Shown: piece after piece, positions 1 through 5,175 of the stretch
Layout of the letters: each line of letters begins with the position of its first letter
Numbering within the stretch: the first letter of the stretch is position 1
NCBI GenBank assembly: GCA_903928365.1
Contig: CAIYQV010000296.1
Span: forward strand, 1 to 5,175
Source: an uncultured Flavobacteriia bacterium
GTDB lineage: Bacteria; Bacteroidota; Bacteroidia; Flavobacteriales_D; Crocinitomicaceae
Length of the DNA: 5,175 nt
Direction of reading: 5' to 3'
Translations under genes and position numbers: made by a program
Notes under the pieces: model-generated
What the model was told of the DNA's origin: nothing
Databases searched by the model: none
Seen by the model: the letters and a program-made list of their open reading frames with translations, nothing else

Positions 1-506
1 AGAATCACAGAAAAAAGTAAAATGAAAAAGGCATTGCTCCACAGATAAGTACTCGCTGAGCATAACCAAAACCATGTTTCTCCAATTCGGTATGAGCCGA
101 GAAACCAAATGGATGAAATAAATAAGGAAATGGAAATTTGGTCGCTCTTTTTCTGATCTTCAAAGGAAACGGAGAAATGATTTGACAAAAGAGAGTCTAC
201 AGCACGTAACAAGGAAAAAATAGAGACGGTTACCAATAATAGACTGAACAGCCCGAAGAGAAAATAGCCGCACGTCCAATTTTCTTCTAACCATAAAAAG
301 AGGTGTGTGATCAAAACAGAGGCAAAACGAGGGCTCCAGCTGTTATATTCATGGATCATTCCATTCCAAATACCAAATTGATGGAGGTTGTCCAGGAAAT
401 GATAGTCATCGGTGGCGGGAACATTGAAATAACTCAATACCAGAAACAGTAGAGAAAAAAGTATGGCGCATGATCTTATGAGGATGTTGGTTTTGAATTT
501 GGCCAT
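1..506 (-). CDS. Multi-pass membrane protein, DUF6056/GT-C-like, partial (C-terminus beyond left edge)
   Basis: An open frame runs on the minus strand from ATG at 506-504 to the left edge without a stop, giving 168 complete codons. The visible product starts with a short basic segment (MAKFKTN) and a hydrophobic helix at about residues 8-27. A loop follows with an Asp-Asp-Tyr motif (33-35) and Trp57-Ser-Pro-Arg60. Further hydrophobic segments lie at about 80-100, 124-139 and from 155 on, with a Gly142-Glu143...Trp145...Tyr154 patch before the last. A first helix, then DDY, then a W-x-x-R loop, then GE..W....Y is the pattern I associate with DUF6056 and related GT-C-fold membrane glycosyltransferase-like proteins of Bacteroidota; the assignment is from memory and the catalytic role is unproven. 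It would sit in the inner membrane and might transfer sugars to envelope glycans. It is divergent from the hexose-phosphate mutase gene. Coding status is strong; family assignment is moderate. Confidence 0.82.
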   Translation of the reverse strand, partial: MAKFKTNILIRSCAILFSLLFLVLSYFNVPATDDYHFLDNLHQFGIWNGMIHEYNSWSPRFASVLITHLFLWLEENWTCGYFLFGLFSLLLVTVSIFSLLRAVDSLLSNHFSVSFEDQKKSDQISISLFISSIWFLGSYRIGETWFWLCSASTYLWSNAFFILLFSVI

Positions 507-520
507 GCGAGTGAACGAGT

Positions 521-533
521 TTGCTTAAAGCAA
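521..533. repeat. Short inverted repeat TTGCTT-A-AAGCAA
   Basis: Perfect 6-bp arms flank a single central base, 14 bases upstream of the ATG of the minus-strand membrane protein gene. The dyad touches the candidate -7 box at 531-538, so it could be a small operator or a 5'-leader hairpin. Arms this short are expected by chance in AT-rich DNA, so no function is claimed. Confidence 0.25.
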
Positions 534-538
534 GTATA
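531..538 (-). promoter_or_regulatory. Candidate -7 box for the minus-strand membrane protein gene
   Basis: Read on the minus strand the sequence is TATACTTG, seven of eight agreement with the Bacteroidota -7 consensus TAnnTTTG, 24 bases upstream of the start codon. I see no convincing TTG or TTTG -33 element at the usual 17-23 base distance, so this is weak. Confidence 0.25.
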
Positions 539-584
539 TGAAATATTACCCATCCGTTAGGATAAAAGCATTTTAAAGGGCGTA

Positions 585-612
585 TTGTTCGACTTCATTT
601 TACGTATATTTG
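585..612 (+). promoter_or_regulatory. Bacteroidota-type promoter of the hexose-phosphate mutase gene
   Basis: A perfect -7 box TATATTTG (605-612, matching TAnnTTTG) is preceded by a TTG -33 element (585-587) with a 17-base spacer, the arrangement known for the primary sigma factor of Bacteroidota. Transcription would start a few bases after 612, roughly 616-620, leaving only about a dozen untranslated bases before the TTG start at 632. The rest of the 507-631 gap shows no other clear element apart from the weak signals for the divergent gene. Confidence 0.62.
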
Positions 613-631
613 GACACTTAAATCAATAGAA

Positions 632-2041
632 TTGGCAACAAAGATCAAATTTGGTACAGACGGATGGCGAGCCATCATCGCAGAAGATTTCACGGTTGAT
701 AATGTATCACGCGTAGCTTTCGCAACGGGGGAATGGTTGAAAAAGAATTATGAAAAGCCTTCTGTTGTGGTGGGACATGACTGTCGTTTTGCAGGTGAAT
801 TATTCATGGAGACAGCGGTAAAAGTCTTTCTTTCACAAGGAATTCATGTCCGAATGTCAAGAGGATTTGTTTCTACGCCAATGATCTCCCTTGCGGCCAA
901 TCAATTTGGATGTGAAATAGGTGTTATTTTAACTGCAAGCCATAATCCGCCGTCATACAATGGATTTAAACTCAAGGCATACTTTGGGGGGCCATTAGCA
1001 CCTTGGCATGTTCAGGAAGTGGAAGATATGATTCCGGATAATTGTCCGATCAATTACAGCGCTGTTTCTATTGAAGGAGCCATCGCTGCCGGACAATGTG
1101 AAGTGATCGATTTGGAAACGCGCTATGTGGAGCATCTGGAAAAAAACTTTGATATTACTGCGATTAAAAATTCAGGCCTGAAGTTGGCTTATGATGCCAT
1201 GTATGGTGCAGGACAGAATGTCTTGAAACGCGTACTTCCGGAAACGACATTTTTACACTGCGACTACAATCCATCGTTCATGGGACAGGCACCTGAACCG
1301 ATTGCAAAGAATTTGAAAGAACTTGAACAGTTTCTAAAAGAGAAAGGAAATATCGACTGTGCACTTGCTACAGATGGAGATGCAGATCGAATTGGACTAT
1401 ATAATGGCAAAGGAGAATTTATTGATTCACATCACATCATTCTATTGTTGATTCATTACTTGTGTAAATACAAGAAAATGACAGGAAAAGTAGTTATCGC
1501 ATTCTCGGTGACACCTCGTGTTGAAAAGATGTGTGCTCACTATGGTCTGGAAGTTCAAACAACCAAGATTGGATTCAAAGAGATCGCGTCGATCATGGTG
1601 GATGAGGATGTGTTGATTGGTGGTGAAGAATCGGGAGGAATCGCTGTGAAAGGTCATATCCCTGAACGAGATGGGATCTGGATGGGAATGATCATCTGGG
1701 AATTCATGGCCAAATCAGGAAAAACGCTGGATGAGTTGATTGAGGAAGTATATGAGATCGTTGGAGAATTTAAGTTCGAACGAAATGACCTTCATATTAC
1801 GGAAGAACTCAAACAACGGATCATTGCTAATTGCAAAGGGGATCAATACAAGAAATTCGGTTCATATACGGTTTCTGATTTAAAAACGATTGATGGATTT
1901 AAATATTTCTTCGATGATCAGCGTTGGGTCATGATCAGGCCTTCAGGTACGGAGCCCGTACTTAGAACTTACGCTGAAGCACCTACATTGGAGGAAGTAA
2001 GAGAAATTCTGAAGGAAACTGAGGAAACGATCTGCCAATAA
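632..2041 (+). CDS. Phosphoglucomutase/phosphomannomutase family protein (alpha-D-phosphohexomutase)
   Basis: This 469-residue cytosolic enzyme should interconvert hexose 6-phosphate and hexose 1-phosphate, feeding nucleotide-sugar and polysaccharide synthesis. All superfamily motifs are present in order: N-terminal FGTDGWRA (7-14); the phosphoserine loop TASHNP (101-106, Ser103 as the phosphorylated residue); the metal-binding DGDADR (248-253); the sugar-specificity loop GEESGG (331-336); and the phosphate-binding RPSGTEP (436-442) in the C-terminal domain. Length is normal for the four-domain family. GEESGG and FGTDGW, rather than the GEQSGH and FGTDGIRG of GlmM, favour a glucose- or mannose-phosphate substrate over glucosamine; this is inferred from motifs. 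The start codon is TTG: the frame has no ATG between an upstream stop at 563 and Met59 (806), which would remove the first strand and FGTDGW motif. It has its own promoter just upstream and ends directly against the convergent lipoprotein gene. Confidence 0.96.
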   Translation: MATKIKFGTDGWRAIIAEDFTVDNVSRVAFATGEWLKKNYEKPSVVVGHDCRFAGELFMETAVKVFLSQGIHVRMSRGFVSTPMISLAANQFGCEIGVILTASHNPPSYNGFKLKAYFGGPLAPWHVQEVEDMIPDNCPINYSAVSIEGAIAAGQCEVIDLETRYVEHLEKNFDITAIKNSGLKLAYDAMYGAGQNVLKRVLPETTFLHCDYNPSFMGQAPEPIAKNLKELEQFLKEKGNIDCALATDGDADRIGLYNGKGEFIDSHHIILLLIHYLCKYKKMTGKVVIAFSVTPRVEKMCAHYGLEVQTTKIGFKEIASIMVDEDVLIGGEESGGIAVKGHIPERDGIWMGMIIWEFMAKSGKTLDELIEEVYEIVGEFKFERNDLHITEELKQRIIANCKGDQYKKFGSYTVSDLKTIDGFKYFFDDQRWVMIRPSGTEPVLRTYAEAPTLEEVREILKETEETICQ

Positions 2042-2356
2042 TTAGTACCTCAGAAACTGCATATTATCAATTTCCATCTCCCATCTATTTAAAGGTGGGC
2101 CGTAATAAACAGGGTTTTTGATTATAAGGAACTTACCGGTTCCAATAATTAAGGCGTTGTCCTTGATTCGGGCAAAACCTTTATGTGAGCCCCTGCTCGT
2201 CTTGTAGGTCGCATAACCATTTGTTTCTATCGTTATCGTTTGTGTAGCGTCATAAGCATATTGCCATTCTTTCGCCCATTCCGGATCGATTTCAACCGCT
2301 TTTTTTCCGCAACCTGACAAAAGTGTCACCATGAAAAGGAAAAACAGAACTCTCAT
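2042..2356 (-). CDS. Small predicted lipoprotein of unknown function
   Basis: The 104-residue product begins MRVLFFLFMVTLLSGC, a classic lipoprotein signal peptide. A short basic n-region and hydrophobic core lead to the lipobox Leu13-Ser-Gly-Cys16, so signal peptidase II should cleave before Cys16 and leave a lipid-anchored protein of about 89 residues. The residues after the cysteine (GKKAVEID) lack the acidic cluster directly after the cysteine that promotes surface export in Bacteroidota, so a periplasm-facing location is more likely. The mature part looks beta-rich, with an aromatic segment (WAKEWQYAY, 27-35), a GYATYK strand (47-52), a GFARIKDNALIIG stretch (60-72) and a closing WEMEID (92-97). 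The GxARIKxNxLxIG pattern reminds me of small hypothetical lipoproteins common in the phylum, but I cannot name a family. Its TAA at 2044-2042 abuts the mutase stop, and it is divergent from the DUF4293 gene. Confidence 0.85.
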   Translation of the reverse strand: MRVLFFLFMVTLLSGCGKKAVEIDPEWAKEWQYAYDATQTITIETNGYATYKTSRGSHKGFARIKDNALIIGTGKFLIIKNPVYYGPPLNRWEMEIDNMQFLRY

Positions 2357-2373
2357 TTTGATATTGATTTAAT

Positions 2374-2381
2374 GAAAGATA
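2374..2381 (-). promoter_or_regulatory. Candidate -7 box for the small lipoprotein gene
   Basis: On the minus strand this reads TATCTTTC, seven of eight matches to TAnnTTTG, 17 bases upstream of the ATG at 2356. No good TTG/TTTG -33 element is seen at the expected distance, so the call rests on the single box and on the need for a promoter in this divergent gap. Confidence 0.28.
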
Positions 2382-2448
2382 CGAATGAATCCATATTTTG
2401 TTCCACCCAGTGGATAGATTATAGGATAAACCCGATTTTCGCGTGCTA

Positions 2449-2466
2449 TTAGTCAGCTTTGACTAA
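2449..2466. repeat. Perfect inverted repeat TTAGTCA-gctt-TGACTAA, candidate operator
   Basis: Two perfect 7-bp arms are separated by 4 bases. The right arm runs into the first three bases of the -7 box at 2464-2471, so a dimeric regulator bound here would overlap the promoter of the DUF4293/ABC-F genes. Symmetry and position are visible directly; a regulatory role is inferred. As RNA it would mostly lie upstream of the expected transcription start, so a DNA-binding site is more plausible than an RNA hairpin. No run of T follows, which argues against a terminator. Confidence 0.5.
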
Positions 2467-2471
2467 CTTTG
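2464..2471 (+). promoter_or_regulatory. Bacteroidota-type -7 box for the DUF4293/ABC-F operon
   Basis: TAACTTTG matches TAnnTTTG perfectly and lies 19 bases upstream of the ATG at 2491, predicting a leader of roughly 15 bases. The -33 region is poor: the nearest candidate is a TTCG at 2438-2441, 22 bases upstream of the box. A weak -33 next to a perfect -7 and an overlapping dyad would suit a regulated or activator-assisted promoter, but that is inference. The rest of the 2357-2490 divergent gap shows nothing else recognisable. Confidence 0.5.
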
Positions 2472-2490
2472 TTTGACAAATCAAATCAAC

Positions 2491-2964
2491 ATGATCCAAC
2501 GAATACAATCGCTATATCTTTTCATCTCTATTTTTATGCTAAGCACCTTGCTTTCAGGTGTTTCTATTCTTTCATTTGCTTCACCGGAAGCAGATAGTAA
2601 GTTCTCTGTTTTTGGTCTTTTTTGGAAAGTCAAAACCGAAGAAACGTTTAATCCAGACATGACCTTTCCTTATTACACGATTCTGATAGGTCTGATTATG
2701 ATGCAATTAATCACACTATTTAGCTTTAAAAAGTTGAAAATGCAATTGAAATGGTCTCAGTTCAGCTTTTTGTCATATGTAATTTTGGGGTTGGCTCTCC
2801 TTGTTTTTTATTATCTTGGAAGTGACTGGGCCCTTCCTAACTCAACGGCTTCTCCAGGGATTGGACTGATATTATTTCTTTGTGGAATTCCATTTTCTTA
2901 TCTCGCTGTAAATGCCATCAAAAAGGACAAAGCATTAATCGATTCAGTCGACCGAATCCGCTAA
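2491..2964 (+). CDS. DUF4293 family membrane protein
   Basis: This 157-residue integral membrane protein has predicted helices at about 7-28, 62-79, 92-110 and 123-143. It carries hallmarks I associate with DUF4293, a Bacteroidota family of unknown function: it opens with MIQRIQSLYLF, and the last helix is followed by the cytoplasmic-looking tail AIKKDKALIDSVDRIR (142-157), close to the family's usual AxKKDExLxxSxDRxR ending. A loop of about 33 residues between helices 1 and 2 probably faces the periplasm. The frame opens further upstream at a TTG (2473), but ATG 2491 is preferred because family members start at MIQRIQ and because 2473 falls at or before the expected transcription start. It is the first gene of a probable operon, only 3 bases before the ABC-F gene. 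Its molecular role is unknown. Confidence 0.93.
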   Translation: MIQRIQSLYLFISIFMLSTLLSGVSILSFASPEADSKFSVFGLFWKVKTEETFNPDMTFPYYTILIGLIMMQLITLFSFKKLKMQLKWSQFSFLSYVILGLALLVFYYLGSDWALPNSTASPGIGLILFLCGIPFSYLAVNAIKKDKALIDSVDRIR

Positions 2965-2967
2965 TTT

Positions 2968-4854
2968 ATGAATTACCTCTCAGTAGAAAATCTAACGAAG
3001 TCGTTTGGCGATAGGGTTATATTTTCGGATCTCACCTTCGGAATTGACCTCGGTCAAAAGGTAGCCATCGTTGCAAAGAATGGCAATGGAAAAACAACCT
3101 TACTTCGTTGTCTTATGGACTTGGAACCATATGACAATGGTCGCGTGGTGTACCGCAATGACATCCGTGTTGCATTTATGCAGCAGAGTGAAAATTTAGA
3201 TGATAATCACACGATCCTCGAAGCGGTGTTTTCACATGATCTACCCGAACTTCAAATTGTTAAGAAGTATAATCAGGCGTTAAGAGAAGGAGATGAAGAG
3301 GCGGTTCATGCGTGTTACGAGGAACTGACGGAACTGAATGCCTGGGATATGGAAGTAAAGGTGAATCAAATCCTGTCGGTACTAAAATTAGATAATACAG
3401 ATTTGTTGATCGGAAGTCTCTCCGGTGGTCAGAAGAAACGTGTGGCTCTTGCTCAAGTGCTGGTGGCTGAAGCAGATTTTTTAATTCTTGATGAGCCTAC
3501 CAACCATTTGGATCTGGATATGATCGAATGGTTAGAGGAATACCTTTCAAAATCAAAGGCTACGATCCTAATGGTAACGCACGACCGTTATTTTCTCGAG
3601 GTAGTCTGTGATACCATTCTTGAACTGGAAGATAAAACCATATACAGGTATAAAGGAAACTTCTCATATTATCTTGAAAAGAAAGCAGAGCGTCAAGAGC
3701 AACTATCTTCAACGATTGATAAAGCGCGGAATACCTTCAAAAAGGAACTGGAGTGGATTCGCCGTCAACCGAAAGCAAGAGGTACCAAACAGAAAGCACG
3801 AATTGATTCATTTCAGGATATCAAAAAGGTGGCTAGTCAGCGAATCGATGAGGATGAGATCGATATTCCGGTAAAAATGGAGCGTCTCGGCTCAAAAATT
3901 CTTGAATTACATAAAATTGGAAAGTCCTTCGGTGATAAGGTGATTTTAGATGGATTTACCTATAATTTCCAGCGTAAAGAAAGATTGGGAATCGTTGGGA
4001 ATAATGGTACCGGAAAATCTACTTTTTTAAACTTGATTCAATGCAAAGAAGAGGTAGATCGAGGTAAAGTGGTAACAGGAGAAACGGTCGTTTTTGGCTA
4101 TTACTCTCAGGAATTGATCAAGGTCGACGAAGACAAAAAGGTAATCGACGTCATTCGTGACATCGCGGAATTCATTCCATTAGAAAAAGGACGACAAATG
4201 TCGGCTGCACAGTTTTTGGAAAAGTTTCTCTTCGATCGCTCCATGCACTACAATTTCGTGCACAAACTGAGTGGTGGTGAAAAACGAAGGTTAAAACTCA
4301 TGACCGTTTTGATGTCGAATCCAAATTTTTTGATCTTGGATGAGCCCACGAATGATCTCGATATTTTCGTAATGGGAGTGCTCGAAGATTATCTGAGAAC
4401 GTTTGAAGGGTGTTTGATCGTTGTTTCTCATGATCGCTACTTCATGGATAAAATGGTGGATCACCTCTTTGTTTTTGAAGGAAATGGTGCGATTAAGGAT
4501 ATTGTCGGAAATTACACGGAGTACAGAAAGCAAACAGCAGTTGATTATAAAAGGGATAAGCAAGAGGAGAAAGAAGGCGCATCTGTAGAAACGGTAAAAG
4601 TGACTCAGATTGCTGATGCTGCGGATAAATCGACTGAAAAAAGAAAGCTTTCCTTCAAAGAAAAATTTGAGTTGGAACAGATCGAAAAAGAATTGGAAGC
4701 ACTCGAAGAAGAAAAACAAGTCCTTACGGAAAAGTTATCCAGTGCCGAACTCTCCAATGATGAGGTGGTTGCTACTGGTTTGCGCTTGTCTGATGTGGTG
4801 AGTTCTTTGGAACAAAAATCGGATCGCTGGTTGGAATTGTCGGAATTTATTTGA
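2968..4854 (+). CDS. uup: ABC-F family ATPase, Uup-like
   Basis: A 628-residue soluble protein with two ABC ATPase domains and no membrane domain. Domain 1: Walker A AKNGNGKT (36-43), signature LSGGQ (151-155), Walker B and catalytic Glu FLILDEPTNHLD (171-182, Glu176), switch His205. The interdomain linker (about 233-305) holds a helical, basic segment with WIRRQPKARGTKQKAR (263-278), the P-site tRNA-interaction motif region that in Uup and relatives contacts ribosomal tRNA. Domain 2: Walker A GNNGTGKS (344-351), LSGGE (434-438), FLILDEPTNDLD (454-465, Glu459), switch His488. A charged spacer (about 525-560) leads to a Lys/Glu-rich coiled coil (about 560-592), matching the C-terminal domain of Uup, which in E. 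coli binds branched DNA. Both active sites look competent; the first Walker A has Ala36 for the usual Gly. Family members act on translating ribosomes; antibiotic-resistance ABC-Fs are relatives, but nothing here indicates resistance. It follows DUF4293 by 3 bases, suggesting coupled translation. Confidence 0.95.
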   Translation: MNYLSVENLTKSFGDRVIFSDLTFGIDLGQKVAIVAKNGNGKTTLLRCLMDLEPYDNGRVVYRNDIRVAFMQQSENLDDNHTILEAVFSHDLPELQIVKKYNQALREGDEEAVHACYEELTELNAWDMEVKVNQILSVLKLDNTDLLIGSLSGGQKKRVALAQVLVAEADFLILDEPTNHLDLDMIEWLEEYLSKSKATILMVTHDRYFLEVVCDTILELEDKTIYRYKGNFSYYLEKKAERQEQLSSTIDKARNTFKKELEWIRRQPKARGTKQKARIDSFQDIKKVASQRIDEDEIDIPVKMERLGSKILELHKIGKSFGDKVILDGFTYNFQRKERLGIVGNNGTGKSTFLNLIQCKEEVDRGKVVTGETVVFGYYSQELIKVDEDKKVIDVIRDIAEFIPLEKGRQMSAAQFLEKFLFDRSMHYNFVHKLSGGEKRRLKLMTVLMSNPNFLILDEPTNDLDIFVMGVLEDYLRTFEGCLIVVSHDRYFMDKMVDHLFVFEGNGAIKDIVGNYTEYRKQTAVDYKRDKQEEKEGASVETVKVTQIADAADKSTEKRKLSFKEKFELEQIEKELEALEEEKQVLTEKLSSAELSNDEVVATGLRLSDVVSSLEQKSDRWLELSEFI

Positions 4855-4870
4855 GGCAGATTAAAAGAAT

Positions 4871-5175
4871 ATGAAAAAGTACCTTTTGGTAGCATTATTC
4901 ATCATTTTTTTCGGAGGGATAGCAAATATGTTTATCTGGATGATTGTATCTTATTTTGATCATCTGGGCGTTTTTAAAAAAGAGGAGAGCCTGGCAATAC
5001 TTATTTTTTCAATAATGTATTCTCTTTTGCCTGTATTTGCTTCACTGATTTTAATAGGATTCGTGGAAAAAGTGAAAGGTAATAAATTCATTTGGTGGAT
5101 CCACTGCATTCCTTTGGTCATTTTTATGGGCCTACTTATTTATTGGAAAAGTTATTTTGGGATGCTTTCACTTTC
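4871..5175 (+). CDS. Small multi-pass membrane protein of unknown function, partial (C-terminus beyond right edge)
   Basis: An open frame starts at ATG 4871 (MKKYLLVALF) and runs to the right edge without a stop, giving 101 complete codons. Three hydrophobic segments are clear, at about residues 5-29, 41-64 and 74-91, with short charged loops between them (FKKEES at 35-40; EKVKGNK at 66-72). The first hydrophobic stretch is long and has aromatic residues rather than a signal-peptidase site, so it is probably a transmembrane helix and not a cleaved signal. I do not recognise a family. It begins 16 bases after the ABC-F stop on the same strand with no terminator between, so it is likely co-transcribed. 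The leader reads ggcagattaaaagaat, A-rich without a strong ribosome binding site, as usual here. An inner membrane location is inferred. Confidence 0.78.
   Translation, partial: MKKYLLVALFIIFFGGIANMFIWMIVSYFDHLGVFKKEESLAILIFSIMYSLLPVFASLILIGFVEKVKGNKFIWWIHCIPLVIFMGLLIYWKSYFGMLSL

Noticed and set aside
1442..1657. Antisense frame of 71 codons inside the mutase gene
   Set aside because: It lies entirely within a conserved enzyme gene and shows no signal peptide, motif or promoter.
1945..1963. Hairpin GTACGG-AGC-CCGTAC near the 3' end of the mutase gene, considered as a terminator
   Set aside because: It lies inside the coding sequence for the conserved RPSGTEP motif, about 75 bases before the stop, and no T-run follows. 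It is best explained by codon choice.
3608..3874. Plus-strand alternate-frame ORF of 88 codons inside the ABC-F gene
   Set aside because: It overlaps the conserved tRNA-interaction linker in another frame. Its basic composition follows from frame-shifted reading of that segment, and no initiation signal is seen.
4291..4719. Antisense open frame of 142 codons opposite the ABC-F gene
   Set aside because: Its product is Phe-rich only because it is the complement of Lys/Glu codons in the coiled coil. It has no plausible start context or domain and overlaps a strongly supported gene.
2968..4854. Reading the ABC gene as a transporter ATPase working with the adjacent membrane proteins
   Set aside because: Two ABC domains fused in one chain, the basic tRNA-interaction linker and the Uup-type C-terminal coiled coil define ABC-F. 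The flanking membrane proteins do not look like ABC permeases.
4605..4895. Second antisense frame of 96 codons over the end of the ABC-F gene
   Set aside because: The Ser-rich, low-complexity product mirrors the sense coding sequence, with no promoter box or family signal. It is a shadow frame.
1..5175. Defence system, toxin-antitoxin pair, mobile element or CRISPR
   Set aside because: No repeats of suitable length, transposase, integrase, nuclease or toxin motif is seen on either strand. Gene content and composition look like stable chromosome.

Overview
The window looks like ordinary chromosomal DNA from a member of the Bacteroidota. Three things support this. Two upstream regions carry perfect TAnnTTTG boxes, the -7 element of the Bacteroidota housekeeping sigma factor. 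There are no clear Shine-Dalgarno sequences before most genes. The window also encodes a DUF4293 protein, a family I know only from this phylum. Base composition is AT-rich and even throughout. I see no rRNA, tRNA, CRISPR array, insertion sequence, phage gene or other mobile element. The order or genus cannot be fixed from the sequence alone.

Layout from left to right. (1) The 5' part of a minus-strand gene for a multi-pass membrane protein (start at 506) runs off the left edge; it resembles the DUF6056/GT-C-like family. (2) A divergent intergenic region (507-631) holds a good promoter for the next gene. (3) A phosphoglucomutase/phosphomannomutase-family enzyme (632-2041, +) starts at TTG and has all four superfamily motifs intact. 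(4) A small predicted lipoprotein (2042-2356, -) is convergent with it, the two stop codons lying side by side with no spacer. (5) A second divergent region (2357-2490) has a perfect TAnnTTTG box overlapped by a perfect 7-bp inverted repeat. (6) A likely three-gene operon on the plus strand follows: DUF4293 membrane protein (2491-2964), a Uup-like ABC-F ATPase (2968-4854) after a 3-base gap, and a small membrane protein (from 4871) after a 16-base gap, cut by the right edge.

How the genes may work together. The hexose-phosphate mutase would supply hexose-1-phosphate for nucleotide-sugar and envelope polysaccharide synthesis. The divergently transcribed membrane protein could be a GT-C-like envelope glycosyltransferase, but that link is inference only. 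The ABC-F protein is a soluble ATPase expected to act on ribosomes or nucleic acids, not a transporter, although two membrane-protein genes flank it. I found no convincing new biological system. The most useful observations are the dyad on the DUF4293/ABC-F promoter, the corrected DUF4293 start, the TTG start with a very short leader on the mutase gene, and two edge-truncated membrane genes that a scan requiring complete ORFs would miss.
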